NCBI GenBank assembly: GCA_029948255.1
Contig: JALIZF010001940.1
Location: forward strand, 627,501 to 691,500
Source of the DNA: Telmatactis stephensoni
Lineage: Eukaryota > Cnidaria > Anthozoa > Actiniaria > Isophelliidae
Direction: 5' to 3'
Length of the DNA: 64,000 bases
The notes under the pieces were generated by a model. It was not told the DNA's origin and made no database searches. It saw only the letters and a program-made list of their open reading frames with translations. Every line of letters starts with the position of its first letter. Position 1 is the stretch's first letter. This document shows, in pieces, positions 23,069-34,529 of this stretch. The translations under genes and the position numbers were made by a program.

Positions 23069-24479
23069 GTTACATACTGTAGGTATTAGGGCGACAGTGT
23101 GTGTGTGTAGGGGAAAGGGGTGGGGATTGAAGCTAAATTGAAACAAAGCTAGAACTATGGTGAACCCAAGAAGGCCAATGAGACAAAAGCCAAAACTCCC
23201 AAAAGACCAACTGTCCATAAAGCAACCCCCAAAATGACTCACATTTTCTCTCATGATTAACTAAAGGTAATGCAAAAGGTTCTAAGCAGGCAGCAAAGCT
23301 ACTACTCGTAAATGGTCTTTCTTAAAATTTGTCTCCCAAAATTTACACCAAAGAAAAGTCAAATTTCAAACATTTGAGACCCAAAAAGGGGAAGGGGGTA
23401 AATTTAGACAACATCTTAAAAAGAAATAACCTGACATGTGCTATATATTCTTTATAAATTTCTAGGATCCATAATTGTAATTCGTAATTTAAATCTTAAG
23501 TTGTAGTATTTGCCAGAGCTCAGTTGTCTGAAAGCATGTTAAATTAGCCCTAACCCTGGATTAAAATCAATGGTTTCTGAAATAATTGATATGAGGGGAG
23601 GCTTTAAAATTAGACAGACACTGTTTCTTGTCAAATGCTATATTATTTATATCTTAGTTAGATCTATTGTAATTTATAATTATAATCTTATTAAATTGTA
23701 GTATTCACCAGAGGGATTGTCCCCCATCCCCATTTTGATCCTTAAAGAAGAGGTACCAAAATTGGTGTGGCTCAAGCTATTTTTACTCCTAATTTTCAGA
23801 AGGTGCAAATTGTAAAAAATTAGTCTGTTAGCACAAGTATATATGAGGGGGCCAATACATGTTTGTAGGTATATTTTAAGGAAGTCATTTCATAATATCA
23901 TACATTAAAATGTAACTTGTTTAGGGGAAGGTCAGCATAGGTATAGATGCCAAAATTAATGTATTAATCAGAGAATATTAAAAGCTGAAAGAAACAATGC
24001 ATTACGTTCATACTGTTTTCCTTTTTTTCTTTTTCATCCTCCCCTCCCCTCTCCTCTCCTCCCCTCTCCTCCCCATTTGAAAATATATTAAAGCAGACTA
24101 CCCACTCAAGAAAGTTGACTAGGTAGTCTTCAAAGTGACATTTGACTAATAGGTAGTGCAGAAAGGGTGGGGCTATAGACCGCCCAGTCCCCTATCTCCG
24201 TAGTGCATGCCTCTCCCTTTATGAGATGAATACTGCATATGTAAAAAGTAGCTCCTTCCAAAGTACCAGTGATTTTCATATTAGTCTTGTGTTATTCTGG
24301 AGATTTTGTGGCAAGCGATGTATTGATCAATATCTAAGTTTTACACAGGTATATATACTACAACTTAAGGTGCAAAGGTCATGAGGTCTTATACCCTTAT
24401 ATAGCATTCATTAAGTATCAAAATATCGGACAATCACACATATTCTCTTGGAGTTAGTTTTTTGGAAGTTGTCTGGAAA
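23069..24479. other. intergenic, no gene recognised
   Basis: Lies between the convergent SCYL2 and PAN/fibrinogen-like genes. AT-rich with short CT-rich runs near 24030-24070. I see no exon, RNA gene or clear transposon border. Confidence 0.5.
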
Positions 24480-24730
24480 TCTCTACCTCTTTCCCTCCCT
24501 CACTCCCTTTGGCTTTGAACCTCCCTTCTTTCCTCCTGCCCTTTCTCCCCTCCTTCCTTCCTTCCTCCCTCTCCTCTCCTCTCTCCCTCCCTCCTTGCCT
24601 CCTTCTTCCTTCCATTCATTCCTTCCTTTCTTTATATCTTTCTCTTTTGGTTTTCTTTATTCTTTTCTTTTTACGCTTTGAATTCTCTCCTTTTTCATCT
24701 TTTTTCTCTTTCTTATTTGTTCGTTTTTTC
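24480..24730. repeat. polypyrimidine tract
   Basis: About 250 bp of CCT/TTC-rich sequence downstream of the minus-strand gene below. A minus-strand AATAAA (TTTATT on plus, near 24657) lies in it and could be a poly(A) signal. Confidence 0.8.
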
Positions 24731-24916
24731 CTCCATTTCCTTTACTCTGTATACATGTATATTTTCCACTCAACCCCAGAAAAGCTTAGCCTCTTGAACA
24801 GACGTCCTGAGGTTAACGTTCATCGTACATTGCTAATCTTGTTACATTGTGAGATTGACATTGCGTGCAGATGAACCTCAGAACATTGCAAAGGAGGGCA
24901 CAGAAAACCATGCAAA

Positions 24917-27769
24917 TCAACGAACTGCAATCCTGATAACATCTCCTGGTGAAGAATGGGCATATTCTTCATCATCACAGGACAGAAAGTTTCCACGACT
25001 CCCATCGTCAGTGTAATAGCCAAAATTGTGATTTGGAATCATGAAAGGCCGACTGGACAAACGGCTAGTTATGTCTTTCGTATCTTTGTCGCCCCAATGA
25101 TTTCCAGCTGAACTTTTGCTAGTGCCCCATTGACTACACTTCTGGGAAAGGATGGAAGTATCCTCAGAAAGTGCCTCAAATGATTCGCAAGCAGTAGGGA
25201 AAACTAGTGATGCTTTTGCTAATTTTGAGGTAAAAAAGGTCACTACTTTCTGACCGGCATCAGAATTCTCCTTGCTCATAATACTAACAACACGACCAAC
25301 AGATTTTTTGTAGCAATAGAAATGGATTTGCTTAAATTGCATGACGGTGTGGATTTTTGCTAATACTGCGGTTCTTATTGCCACGTGGATATCATTTCTT
25401 TCGTATGCAACAATTACGGTTTTATAACTGCCACTGCTCTGTTGAATGGGAGGTGGGTTGGAAGTCTGTAAGATGGTCCTACTGAGTACTGTCCAGCCAC
25501 CTATGACCAAAATAATAATTATTTTCCACAGTTCATTCAGTGTTCAGTGGAAAATGACCATCTCTGTACAATGACCACCTCTGTACAATGGCCTCCTCTG
25601 TATAATAATCACTTCTGTACAATGACCACCTCTGTACAATCAGACCACTTCTGTACAATGACCACCTCTGTACAATGACCACCTCTGTACATTGACCACC
25701 TCTGTACATATATTCAACCTTGTTAAAATTTATTAGCTTTTGCAATACTTGTAATCATGTAAGTCATGCAAATAAAGCAAGCTACTACTACAATCACCAC
25801 CTCTGTACAATCACCACCTCTGAATAATGACCACCTCTGTACAATGGCCACCTCTGAACAATGACCACCTCGGTACAATGACCACCTCTGTATAATGACC
25901 ACCTCTGTACAATCACCACCTCTGTACAATCACCACCTCTGTACAGTGACCACCTCTGTACAATGACCACCTCTGTACAATCACACCTCTGTACAATCAT
26001 CACCTCTGTACAATCACCACCTCTGTACAATCACCACCCCTGTACAATGACGACAACTTCAACGACAATTACTTATACGGCATGTGAAACCTCTCAAACA
26101 TGACCACTTGCACTTGGTCACTGTTGAGAGGTTTCTGCCATAGCCATACCTCCATCAGTTGTCATGTCACAATATGCTTTGATCGGTTTTCCTGTGTTGT
26201 CGAGATCTAACCAATAAGCTCCAGTCCCAGTATTTACACCATTTAACACTATATCACGACATGATTTGGCGGGGTTTTCTTTCATTCCTTTTTGAGGCTC
26301 TATAAAAATGATTTTGGTTATATAGTGGTTGTTAATGTGTGTGTGTAGTTTTTTAATTACTTTGTGAATTAAATAAACACTTCCAGAATTTCCGATTTCA
26401 AGGTTAAAAGAAGGTATATCCCCTTAAAGTTGTGCCGTTTTGCCCTCAAAATGGTCGGAGGATTGCGCGGGATTAGAGTAAAATGCCGTGTAATGACGTT
26501 ATTTTAGAAGAAGCTACTAATGAAGAATCCATTTCAGTTTCCGTGTGTCTGTACTCCAATACATGCACGGATGACGTCAAACTGTGGCAGGGGCGTAGCG
26601 AGGCCCGAGCAGCGGGGGGGGGGGGGGGGGGGGCAGTCAATGGAAAGGTTAAATTTCAAGGTCCCGTTCCCGCCAAAATATGCTAATTTCCTAATTTCCC
26701 CAGGAAGAACGTTTTGGGACAAAAGCAAAACTTCGACCAAGTGCGGAGTATACTTGAGATAACATTTGAATATTGTGAATTAAATTAACGGTAAAACTTT
26801 AAAGTGATGTCATTGACATCATTCTTCAGATGAAGGCTCAAGTCCAAAATTTTAGGGGGACAATCGTCCCCCCCCCCCCCCCCCCCCCCGACTCCTCCCC
26901 CACGCTACGCCACTGAACTGTGGTAAGAACAAAAAAGTACACAAATAGCACACAACGAGACGAAGTCAGTGGCTTGACTGTTGTTCCTAAGAGTACAGAC
27001 CCGTGCAAAAATGGAATCTATCTGTTCTGGTTTTATATAATATTTATCAAAACATTTCAACCAATCAGAACATTCGTAAGATTGATATGATGTCATCCGT
27101 GCGTCTGTACTGTAATCACACGTGGCACTGGACGGCGAGCATAATAGAGCAGATTTCGTATGAGTGTGAAAACGGCACTGCACGGTCACGGCACGGTTAC
27201 GGGAGGAATTTCGAATGTTTTTATAGAGATCACGGCACTGACACGGTTACGGCACGGCGCGGTCCGTTTCACACTCATACGGAATCTGCTCTATACCAAT
27301 TATTATATATATTTTTGTTCTCGCCACATTTTAATGTTACTTCCGACTGCGTTTTCATTTTTTTGGACCATATTTTTTGTAGCAGTTTTTGTGGATTGCA
27401 ATAAAACACCCGCGAAAATTAGCACTCGCAAAAAATAGTGTCACACAGTTGTGTCACAATACTTGCAAATGAGTTCTTACTTGGGGTTCTGAAAGTAGCG
27501 AAGTAAATACTCTGTGGATCCTCAACAAACCGTTCGGGGGACGTCTCATTCGTTTGTGAGTTCAACTCGCACTTTTTCTCCATTCCAAGCCAGTTTAAAC
27601 TCATGCAGTTTTGATCCTCGATGCAGGACTCAACACAGCGTGGATATATCTCCGCTGGTAGGGTTTTATACGCACTTTTCAATGCATAACCCCTCATTGA
27701 TTTTATCTGGCAGTTTTGGTGACTTATATGTGCTTCCATGATGACAATAGCGACGAGCAGAGGAAGACT
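24917..27769 (-). CDS. secreted PAN/Apple plus fibrinogen-like protein (5' exon not found)
   Basis: Three exons in matching phase: 27769-27481, 26299-26150 and 25500-24917, giving 340 residues plus an unseen first exon. Exon A begins at a TCTCGACAG acceptor with a hydrophobic run (SLPLLVAIVI), the end of a signal peptide. A PAN/Apple module follows (CQIKSMRGYALK, CVESCIEDQNCMSLNW, CELNS). Exon B encodes the start of a fibrinogen-type domain: SCRDIVLNG, GAYWLDLDNTGKPIKAYCDM, TTDGG. Exon C starts GGWTVLS and ends SCDDEEYAHSSPGDVIRIAVR, then stop. Proteins of this layout are extracellular, lectin-like or adhesive, and abundant in corals and anemones. Ligand unknown. The first ATG in exon A would lack a signal peptide, so an upstream start exon is expected. 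A MITE sits just upstream (27786-28077). Confidence 0.85.
25554..25712 (+). repeat. 17-bp minisatellite array, same unit as 14588
   Basis: About nine copies of GACCACCTCTGTACAAT-like units in the intron between exons B and C of the PAN/fibrinogen-like gene, antisense to that gene. Confidence 0.9.
25796..26050 (+). repeat. 17-bp minisatellite array, second block
   Basis: About 15 units, many reading CACCACCTCTGTACAAT, in the same intron and 80 bp from the first block. It ends 100 bp from exon B. Confidence 0.9.
26545..27125. mobile_element. MITE with a nested hAT insertion
   Basis: The ends GTGTCTGTACTCCAATACA.. and ..CTGTACTGTAATCACACG pair as inverted repeats, including CACGGATGACGTCA / TGATGTCATCCGTG. 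Removing the nested element (26588-26915 plus one target copy) leaves an element of about 245 bp. A relative is at 4905-5175. Confidence 0.8.
26588..26915. mobile_element. hAT MITE with perfect 8-bp target duplication
   Basis: Starts CAGGGGCGTAGCG and ends CGCTACGCCACTG. It is flanked by AACTGTGG at 26580-26587 and 26916-26923. Length 328 bp, with G and C homopolymers inside near each end. Terminal CAGNGGCGTAGC and an 8-bp duplication are diagnostic of hAT transposons. Confidence 0.93.
27145..27295. mobile_element. 151-bp TA-target MITE
   Basis: The ends GAGCAGATTTCGTATGAGTG and CACTCATACGGAATCTGCTC are flanked by TA. The interior is rich in CACGGC/GCACGG. Degraded tandem relatives lie at 4215-4500. 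Confidence 0.85.
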
Positions 27770-27785
27770 CTGTCGAGAGGCAAAA

Positions 27786-28077
27786 ATATATATACCTATT
27801 TCAATAAACGTTGTCGGTATCAAGCCTACGCGACTCACTCGAAAGGAATTACGGGAAGAAATTACTAAAATTATAAAACCACAAAAATCCCATACGATCA
27901 CTCAAATTCAGCTTGCTCTGACCTTATACACTCAAGAACTTCAGTTACTGATGCAAAAGTAAATATCAAAGCCAAAAAGAATGTGTAGTTTTGCTACTAC
28001 CCATACTCCTTTTCGGTCTAGTCGCGTGGGCTTGAGAGCTCTCATACGACAACCTTTTTTGAAATAGGTGTATATCT
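27786..28077. mobile_element. MITE with ACCTATTTCA ends at the 5' side of the PAN gene
   Basis: The left ATATACCTATTTCAATAAACG and right CCTTTTTTGAAATAGGTGTATA are inverted. GTTGTCGG pairs with ACGACAAC further in. The same end motif (CTATTTCAAAAAAGGTTG) occurs at 38020-38290. It lies 17 bp upstream of the exon A acceptor and supplies part of that intron end. Confidence 0.75.
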
Positions 28078-28194
28078 TCGTTCATGGGCCTCGAAGAAAG
28101 TGCCTTTGGAGGTGCTCGTAGTATAGAGGTTCAGTTGCACATTTTAATTTTAACTCTAAGTAAATCGAGAAAAGAGAAAACGGGGTAAAAAATG

Positions 28195-28940
28195 AATGAA
28201 ATTAAGAAAAGGCATGAACATAAGAAGAAGAAGAAGGAGAAAAAGAATTATCAAGAATTGCGAAAAAGAAGAATTGCGAAGAAAGAGAACCACGAAGAAA
28301 AATTGCAAAAAAGAATTGCAAAAAAGAATTGCGAAGCTAGACGAATTGCGAAGAAGATGATGAAGAAGAAGAATTGCGAAGCTGGAAAATTGCGAAGGAA
28401 AAGAATTGCGAAGAAGAAGACTGATTTTAAAGAAGAAGAACTGCAAAGAAGAGTCATGTAGAATTGCAAACAAGAATTGCGAAGAAGAAGATTGCGAAGA
28501 AAAATATAAACTTGCGAGAATGAAAGAAGAAGGAGCTAGGGTCAAGAAGAGGAAGAAGAGGAAAAAGAATTGCGAAGAATAAGAATTGCGAAGAAAGAGA
28601 GTTGCAAAGAAGAATAATTGCGAAAAAAGGAATAGCAGAGAAGAATATTGAGAAAAACTGAGAAAAACTGCATGCAAAGAGAAAAAATTGTATGAGAAGA
28701 AGTGCAAAGAAGAATTGCGAAAATGAAGAATTTCGTAGAAGAATTACAAAGAAGAAGATTTGCGAAGAAGAGGAAGAATTGCGAAGTAGAATTGCGAAGA
28801 AAAATTGCGAAAAATTAGCAGAATTGCGAAAAGAAGAAAAATTGCGAAGAAGAAGAAGAATTGCGAAAAAGAACTACGATATAAAGAATTGCGAAGAAGA
28901 AGAAGAAGAATTACAAAGAAAGCGAAGGAGGAGGTCATAA
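28195..28940 (+). repeat. polypurine minisatellite (GAAGAATTGCG units)
   Basis: About 745 bp built from GAAGAA and GAATTGCGAAGAA units with irregular spacing. It produces Lys/Glu/Arg-rich and, on the other strand, Phe/Ser/Leu-rich open frames that are compositional artefacts. Confidence 0.9.
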
Positions 28941-29727
28941 AAGCAATAAAAGCATCTTAATGAAATAAAATCGAGAGCCGGAGGGATCACCAATTAATGT
29001 TTGCTCAAGCTATTTTTATACACAAAAACAGTCAAGGAGATTTATCTTTTTTGCTCCAAAAACCTTACTTTTATGTCAAAGTACTTGCCCTCCATACTGT
29101 CTTGCATTGTCTTCTAAGCGTTATCACATCCCAAACATTATACCATCTGCTTTCTTCATAGTGAATAATTGATTTTTTTCTGCAGTAGAATGATTATTTT
29201 AAAATCATTTTTTATTCTTTTGTTTACAGTGAAAAACTTTAACTAAAAACAAATTTTTGTATCAAATATACAGTGCTGAATAATTTATCATTTTTGTAAA
29301 ATTTCACTGGCTTTAAAGTGGCCCGCGGGTATTTATTGTGGGGGAGGCTCGATTTTTTAGGTCAAATTTTGAGCGGGTAAATAGCAACCGATTTCTGAAC
29401 GTTTTGGTACGCAAAATAAGACATCTTTCTTTTTAAAACGGCCGGTATAACTTTTAAGGCAAATAAAGTAAAAGTTTAGGAGATATAGTCGATATTCTAA
29501 AATCAGGCTTTTTGTAAAAATTGGCATAACTCCGTAAATAGAGTAGAAATTTTGTTCTTATTTCTGACAATGTCTTCTAGCAATTCAGGATTTACTGTGA
29601 GCGAGCTAGAACAAAATATTCTGGATAGAAATTGTTGTACAGTTGATTATTAAATTTTACCTTCAAAACATTAGTCCCTTGTATTTACCCTAACTCTTTT
29701 AACAATACATAATATATAGAAATACTA

Positions 29728-29872
29728 GAGTGCTCACACTAAATCCGTGCAACATAAATATTACAAAATAGGTGATAAGTTATGCAAATTCCTTTGTTTG
29801 CTATTGTCTAATCAACACTATTTAGTAGTAAATATTACTATTTGTTTCACGGATTAAGTGCGAGCACTCTAC
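29728..29872. mobile_element. 145-bp TA-target MITE, nested
   Basis: The ends GAGTGCTCACACTAAATCCG and CGGATTAAGTGCGAGCACTC are flanked by TA. It sits inside the composite element above. Confidence 0.82.
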
Positions 29873-30204
29873 TGCCGTTAGAAAGCCTCGCGCTAATTCC
29901 CTGAAGAAGTCTCCGTTAGAGACGAAACGAGTCGGAATTAAAAAGAAAATTTACAACTACACGAGTTCTCCTCTGTGCTGCTCACTAGTCCTAGTTAAAA
30001 AAATTAAAAAATTAAAAAATATGAAAAATTAAATTTAAAAAATTAAACATTTAAACATTTAAACAATTTTTAAAAAAATTAAAATTTTAAAGAAAATGAA
30101 ATTTAAAAATTTTAAAAAATGAAAAAAAATAAATAAAACATTAAAAAAATTAAAACATTAAAAAATTAAAAAAAAAAAGAAATAACTATGTTTGAAATCT
30201 GAAG

Positions 30205-31195
30205 TCCTATAGTGCCACTTCAGACTTCAGACATAACCAGGTGAACGGTGAGCGCGGCGCGCAAAGCAGGATTGGACAAAATGACCGGCCCTGGTTCCCA
30301 GGTCCTTTTTTCCCTTGATGAACAAGCAAAATTTCAGAAAAATTATTTCTGAAAGCTTTTAATCACATAATTTACCAAAAGAGTTTGAAAGAAGTCTCCC
30401 TTGAATTTTTGACTGCTCCTGTCCCTTTGCCATCGTTTTATCAGCGATCAAAACTATGTCACGCAATACCGTCACGATATTTTGAAGGAGCTAAGAACTT
30501 ATCATTCTGCGAAAATATTCCACTCCTAAAGCGAGTATGTAAGCACATTTCATCGCTATTATCTTTGTTACGAAACTTATTTTGACTCGAAATCTTGGCT
30601 TTTTTTATTTGGTGACAATACTTGAATTCTATTTTAGGCTAAAATGCAATAAAAACATACGTGATTTTGAGAGTTGACCGAGGCGAGCTGAGCGTGTTGA
30701 TAGTGCGAGCCTCCCCCAAAAAATCAGTTTACAAACAGAATATCGTGCTTTACAGCAGTATAAATAAGGGCTATGATTTTAAAAATGTGTTTTTTTCAAC
30801 ATGGAAGTATACTTGAGGGTTTTGGCGAGTCTACACCTGCATGAATTCGCTAATAACTTTTAGATTTGTCAACTGAACGGAATACGAATTAAGTACAGTA
30901 CACATTGCCAAATCAAAAGTTTATTATAAAAACTTACAAACATTTGTACAACAATTACTTACACGTTAGACGCAGGAAGAAGACTAAATTTACAGTTGTT
31001 TACCACATATCTTGATGAAAAACAATTTAACTATAAACTCCAGTTGCCAAATGGCGGATTCACATACTCGCCGACCGTGAAGTAAGTAGCCTGGGGATGA
31101 GGGCCGGTCGCAAAAATGCTGAACGCGCTCTGATTGGTTGAAATTAAAATCTTCGTTCACCTGGAACTATCTCTGAAGTCTGAAGTCCCCTCAGC
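30205..31195. mobile_element. inverted-repeat element nested in the composite element
   Basis: The left ACTTCAGACTTCAGACATAA..CCAGGTGAACG matches in inversion CGTTCACCTGG..TCTGAAGTCTGAAGT on the right. Pairing continues through GACCGGCCCT / AGGGCCGGTC. Arms about 100 bp and imperfect. No recognisable protein inside. Confidence 0.7.
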
Positions 31196-31977
31196 GCTTC
31201 CATAAAAAATGGACCAATCGTTTTTTACAGTTCGTCATACCAAGGTGTCAATTAAGTCCCAGAACGCGGTAAATTTGAGTAATTTGCGTAAACACAAGGG
31301 GTTTCCAAAGCAAGTCAAAGTGATTACAGGCGAGCGTCCGTCAGATACTCAACTTTCAGAACCAATTTTCCAAATAATTGGCAAACCTATATCACCAAAT
31401 AAAAAATACATAAACCGTTTGCAAAATTATTAAAATTGACCCTCCTTCGAAGTGTATCAAAACAAATCAGTAGTTATTTCATAATTCGAATAAAGTTCGA
31501 TTTCTTGGCATTTCTAAATTACGGACTATAACATGCTGTTCTCCAGTCGTTTATAACTTTCTAAAAACTTTCTAGAAATATTTCTGTATTGTTGAAAGTG
31601 TTAGGGCAAATACAAGGGACTAATGTTTTGAAGGTAAAATTTAATAATCAACTGTACAACAATTTCTATCCAGAATATTTTGTTCTAGCTCGCTCACAGT
31701 AAATCCTGAATTGCTAGAAGACATTGTCAGAAATAAGAACAAAATTTCTTCTCTATTTACGGAGTTATGCCAATTTTTATAAAAAGCCTGATTTTAGAAT
31801 ATCGACTATATCTCCTAAACTTTTACTTAATTTGTCTTAAAAGTTATACCGTTTTAAAAAAGAAAGATGACTTATTTTGCGTACCAAAAAGTTCAGAAAT
31901 CGGTTGCTATTTACCCGCTCAAAATTTGGCCAAAAAATCGAGCCTCCCCCACAATCAATACCCGCGGGCCACCTTAA

Positions 31978-32542
31978 AAATTTGAAAATTAATTTTGGGA
32001 AAGTACTCTAAGCTACAAAGAGGTGATTTTCTAGATTTCAAAGCAAAACTAGTTGTTTCAGATTGATGTTTTCAAAATCATAAGCATAAGAAAAATGTTT
32101 TTAGGTCTCGGGTAATATATACGACATATGTTTCTCGAACAAAGGTTTGAAGAATTTCATTATCTTTTGATCTTGAATCTTGCCGAATCTTTTCTCAGTA
32201 GGATAGAGTGAAAATATGTGAGAAGTTAATTAAAAAAAACACAATTATATATCCTTCGTGTGCGACTTTTAGACTAAACCAGTAAATTATCTTATTATGT
32301 GAATTATTGTGCACGGAAGCTCATAGAAATTATGACCCGTCGTAAGTCTGATCGCAACACATGAGTATATAAACAATTTAGCCTGAACTTTGTTTAAGTA
32401 TTTCTGAAATGCACCAAAATAACAAAACAAAATACTAAACAATATACCCTAGGAAAAAAAACATAAAGACAAATTAACAAAACATACCGCTGAACGGCAC
32501 TGAAGGTGCGAACTTATTAACTTATTTACTGACGAATTCCCT
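31978..32542. other. intergenic, nothing recognised
   Basis: AT-rich sequence between the composite element and the next MITE, with no exon or repeat border that I can support. Confidence 0.5.
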
Positions 32543-32778
32543 TTTAGGGGGTGTTTACATTTACATGACACTAGAATCATCCTAGCACTAGGATCATCCT
32601 ACCTGCTATACATTTACTACATTCTGTTTAGTAGGATGATCCTAGCACCCGAAGTGAAGACACAAATTTCCATGTAAACAGAATGCAGAAATGCATGGTA
32701 GGTAGGATGATCCTAATGCTAGGATGATCCTAATGCTAGGATGATCTTACTGCCATGTAAACACTCCCCCCCCCCAAA
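32543..32778. mobile_element. 236-bp MITE, GTGTTTACAT ends
   Basis: The ends GGGGGTGTTTACAT and ATGTAAACACTCCCC are inverted. The interior repeats AGGATGATCCTA several times in both directions, forming a strong hairpin. Confidence 0.8.
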
Positions 32779-32894
32779 GCTGCTTTATTGGCAATCGTTG
32801 CATCGCGGCTCCTTTTTTATTTCGATTTGATTTTTTTTATCCGCACCCCAAGACTGATTCCCATTTTAAAACATAAACAAAACAAAACAAAACA

Positions 32895-33075
32895 AAAACT
32901 TTTGGGCAATTTTTGACCGTTTTGTATGCATGGCTATAGCTTTTGGTCAATTTTGGGCCATTTTTGATGACCAATGAAGCTAGTGTTTGGCAGTGTTTGA
33001 GTTTCATTGCCGTCGTTTTGGGATCATTTCACCTTTTTGCATGGACTTTTATAGCCTTTGAAGAGGTTTGTATCA
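32895..33075 (-). repeat. relict monomers of the 54-bp satellite
   Basis: Segments such as TTTTGGGCCATTTTTGATGA, TGCATGGCTATAGCTTTTGG and GCATGGACTTTTATAGCCTT match the reverse complement of the satellite at 56-59.5 kb. Divergence is high. Confidence 0.7.
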
Positions 33076-33672
33076 TCAATCAATTTCAATCAATTTTATC
33101 AAGTTTATTAAAGTCTAGATCTTAACGTGGGATGCAGAGCGGTTTGCACTTCCGAATCCATTTGTTCCCATATACTATCCACTGTGTTGTGTCATTTGTT
33201 ATATACAATGTCTCTCTTGTTCTAGACTGCTGTTCCGGCTGCTCTGACGTCAGAGCTAACTATTGCTGAAGAGGGAAATTCAGAATCAAATGCTTTAATT
33301 TTGAGTTGCTTATCAATTCAACAATAATTAACTTCATTTTCCGTCCTTCCGCCTTAGCGGCATTGACCATCATACGCTAATTGAAAAAATATAATTGTTT
33401 GAATTATTCTCATAATCATACGTTGAAAATGCTTATAACAGGTAACTTAGACTGATCCAGTGCTGAGTCTAGTAGTCTAGTCTACTCCGTGTAGTTTCAT
33501 TTTGTAAGAACAAACACCTTCAACGGCTAGATTTTCGGCGATTTCCTTTTTCTTTCGAGACTCCAAGACGACAGCTTTCCCAAAAAAACCTCTGACTTTG
33601 ACTTTTTGTTGGACCACGGACACATCACCACTAGAACTTGTCTAACAAGGACGACGCTATCTTGTCAGTACA

Positions 33673-34498
33673 ATGAACTCCATAAACAACACGTCCTGGA
33701 CCGTATTCCCCGGTCGAAATGACTCGAATCATTATCCATGGTCTCTTGCATCCATTTCCAGTCAGTTCGTACTAGTTGCGTTGCTCTTACTGTTTTCATT
33801 ACCTGGAAATGCCACCATCCTTATTCTAATCAAACGTTACAAGGCATTGAGAACTGTTTCAAATATATTCCTGGCCAACATGGCGGTGGTTGACATTTTC
33901 AACATCATAGTAAACCTTCCCGGTTTTATTATGATTGGTATCCTCGAGACGAATCACATCGCAAGAGGAAGGACTTTCTCTGCAGTGATTTCCATTGCTC
34001 AAGTGTTTCTTACCAATTTAAAGGTGTTGAGCATGTTGGCCATGATTATTGATCGCTTCCTCGCTGTATCCTTGGGTATTCGTTACAGAATGCTGAAGAA
34101 CCGAAACGTTATTGGCATAGCGTTTAGCCTGGTTTGGTGCCTAGGTATTGGCATTACTGCACCTTGGTCGAACGCCATCGTCAAGGTCGATCTCGGGGAC
34201 GTCCCCACTTTTGATTACAGAAAATTATATTTCCATAAAGTAGGGAAGAGAGCCTCATTCTTTGTGTTCCTGATAACTGGTGTTACATTCATCGCGATAT
34301 CTATCTTAACATGTATCAACTTCAAGAGGAAGATAAAGGTGATTTCCTTATATTTTTTAAACTTCAGAGAAATGAAATTTTAAATTGTTTTTAATTCCTT
34401 ATATTTTTTCGATAGTGGTTGCTTTGTATTTGTGTGTTAGTGTGCGTTGGTTGGCTGACTGGTTGGTTGATTGGTTGTTTGTTTGTTTGGTTGGTTGG

Positions 34499-34529
<31 letters not shown>

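Larger units (their letters stand above)
29317..31973. mobile_element. 2.66-kb composite TTAA element
   Basis: Inverted arms of about 375 bp (29317-29694 and 31603-31973) start AGTGGCCCGCGGGTAT / GGTGGCCCGCGGGTAT. They are flanked by TTAA at 29313-29316 and 31974-31977. The interior contains a small TA MITE, an A/T-rich stretch (29995-30185) and a further inverted-repeat element (30205-31195). No transposase was found. Confidence 0.88.

Noticed and set aside
28156..28707. Minus-strand 183-codon Phe/Ser/Leu-rich frame
   Set aside because: Translation of the polypurine minisatellite; no domain.
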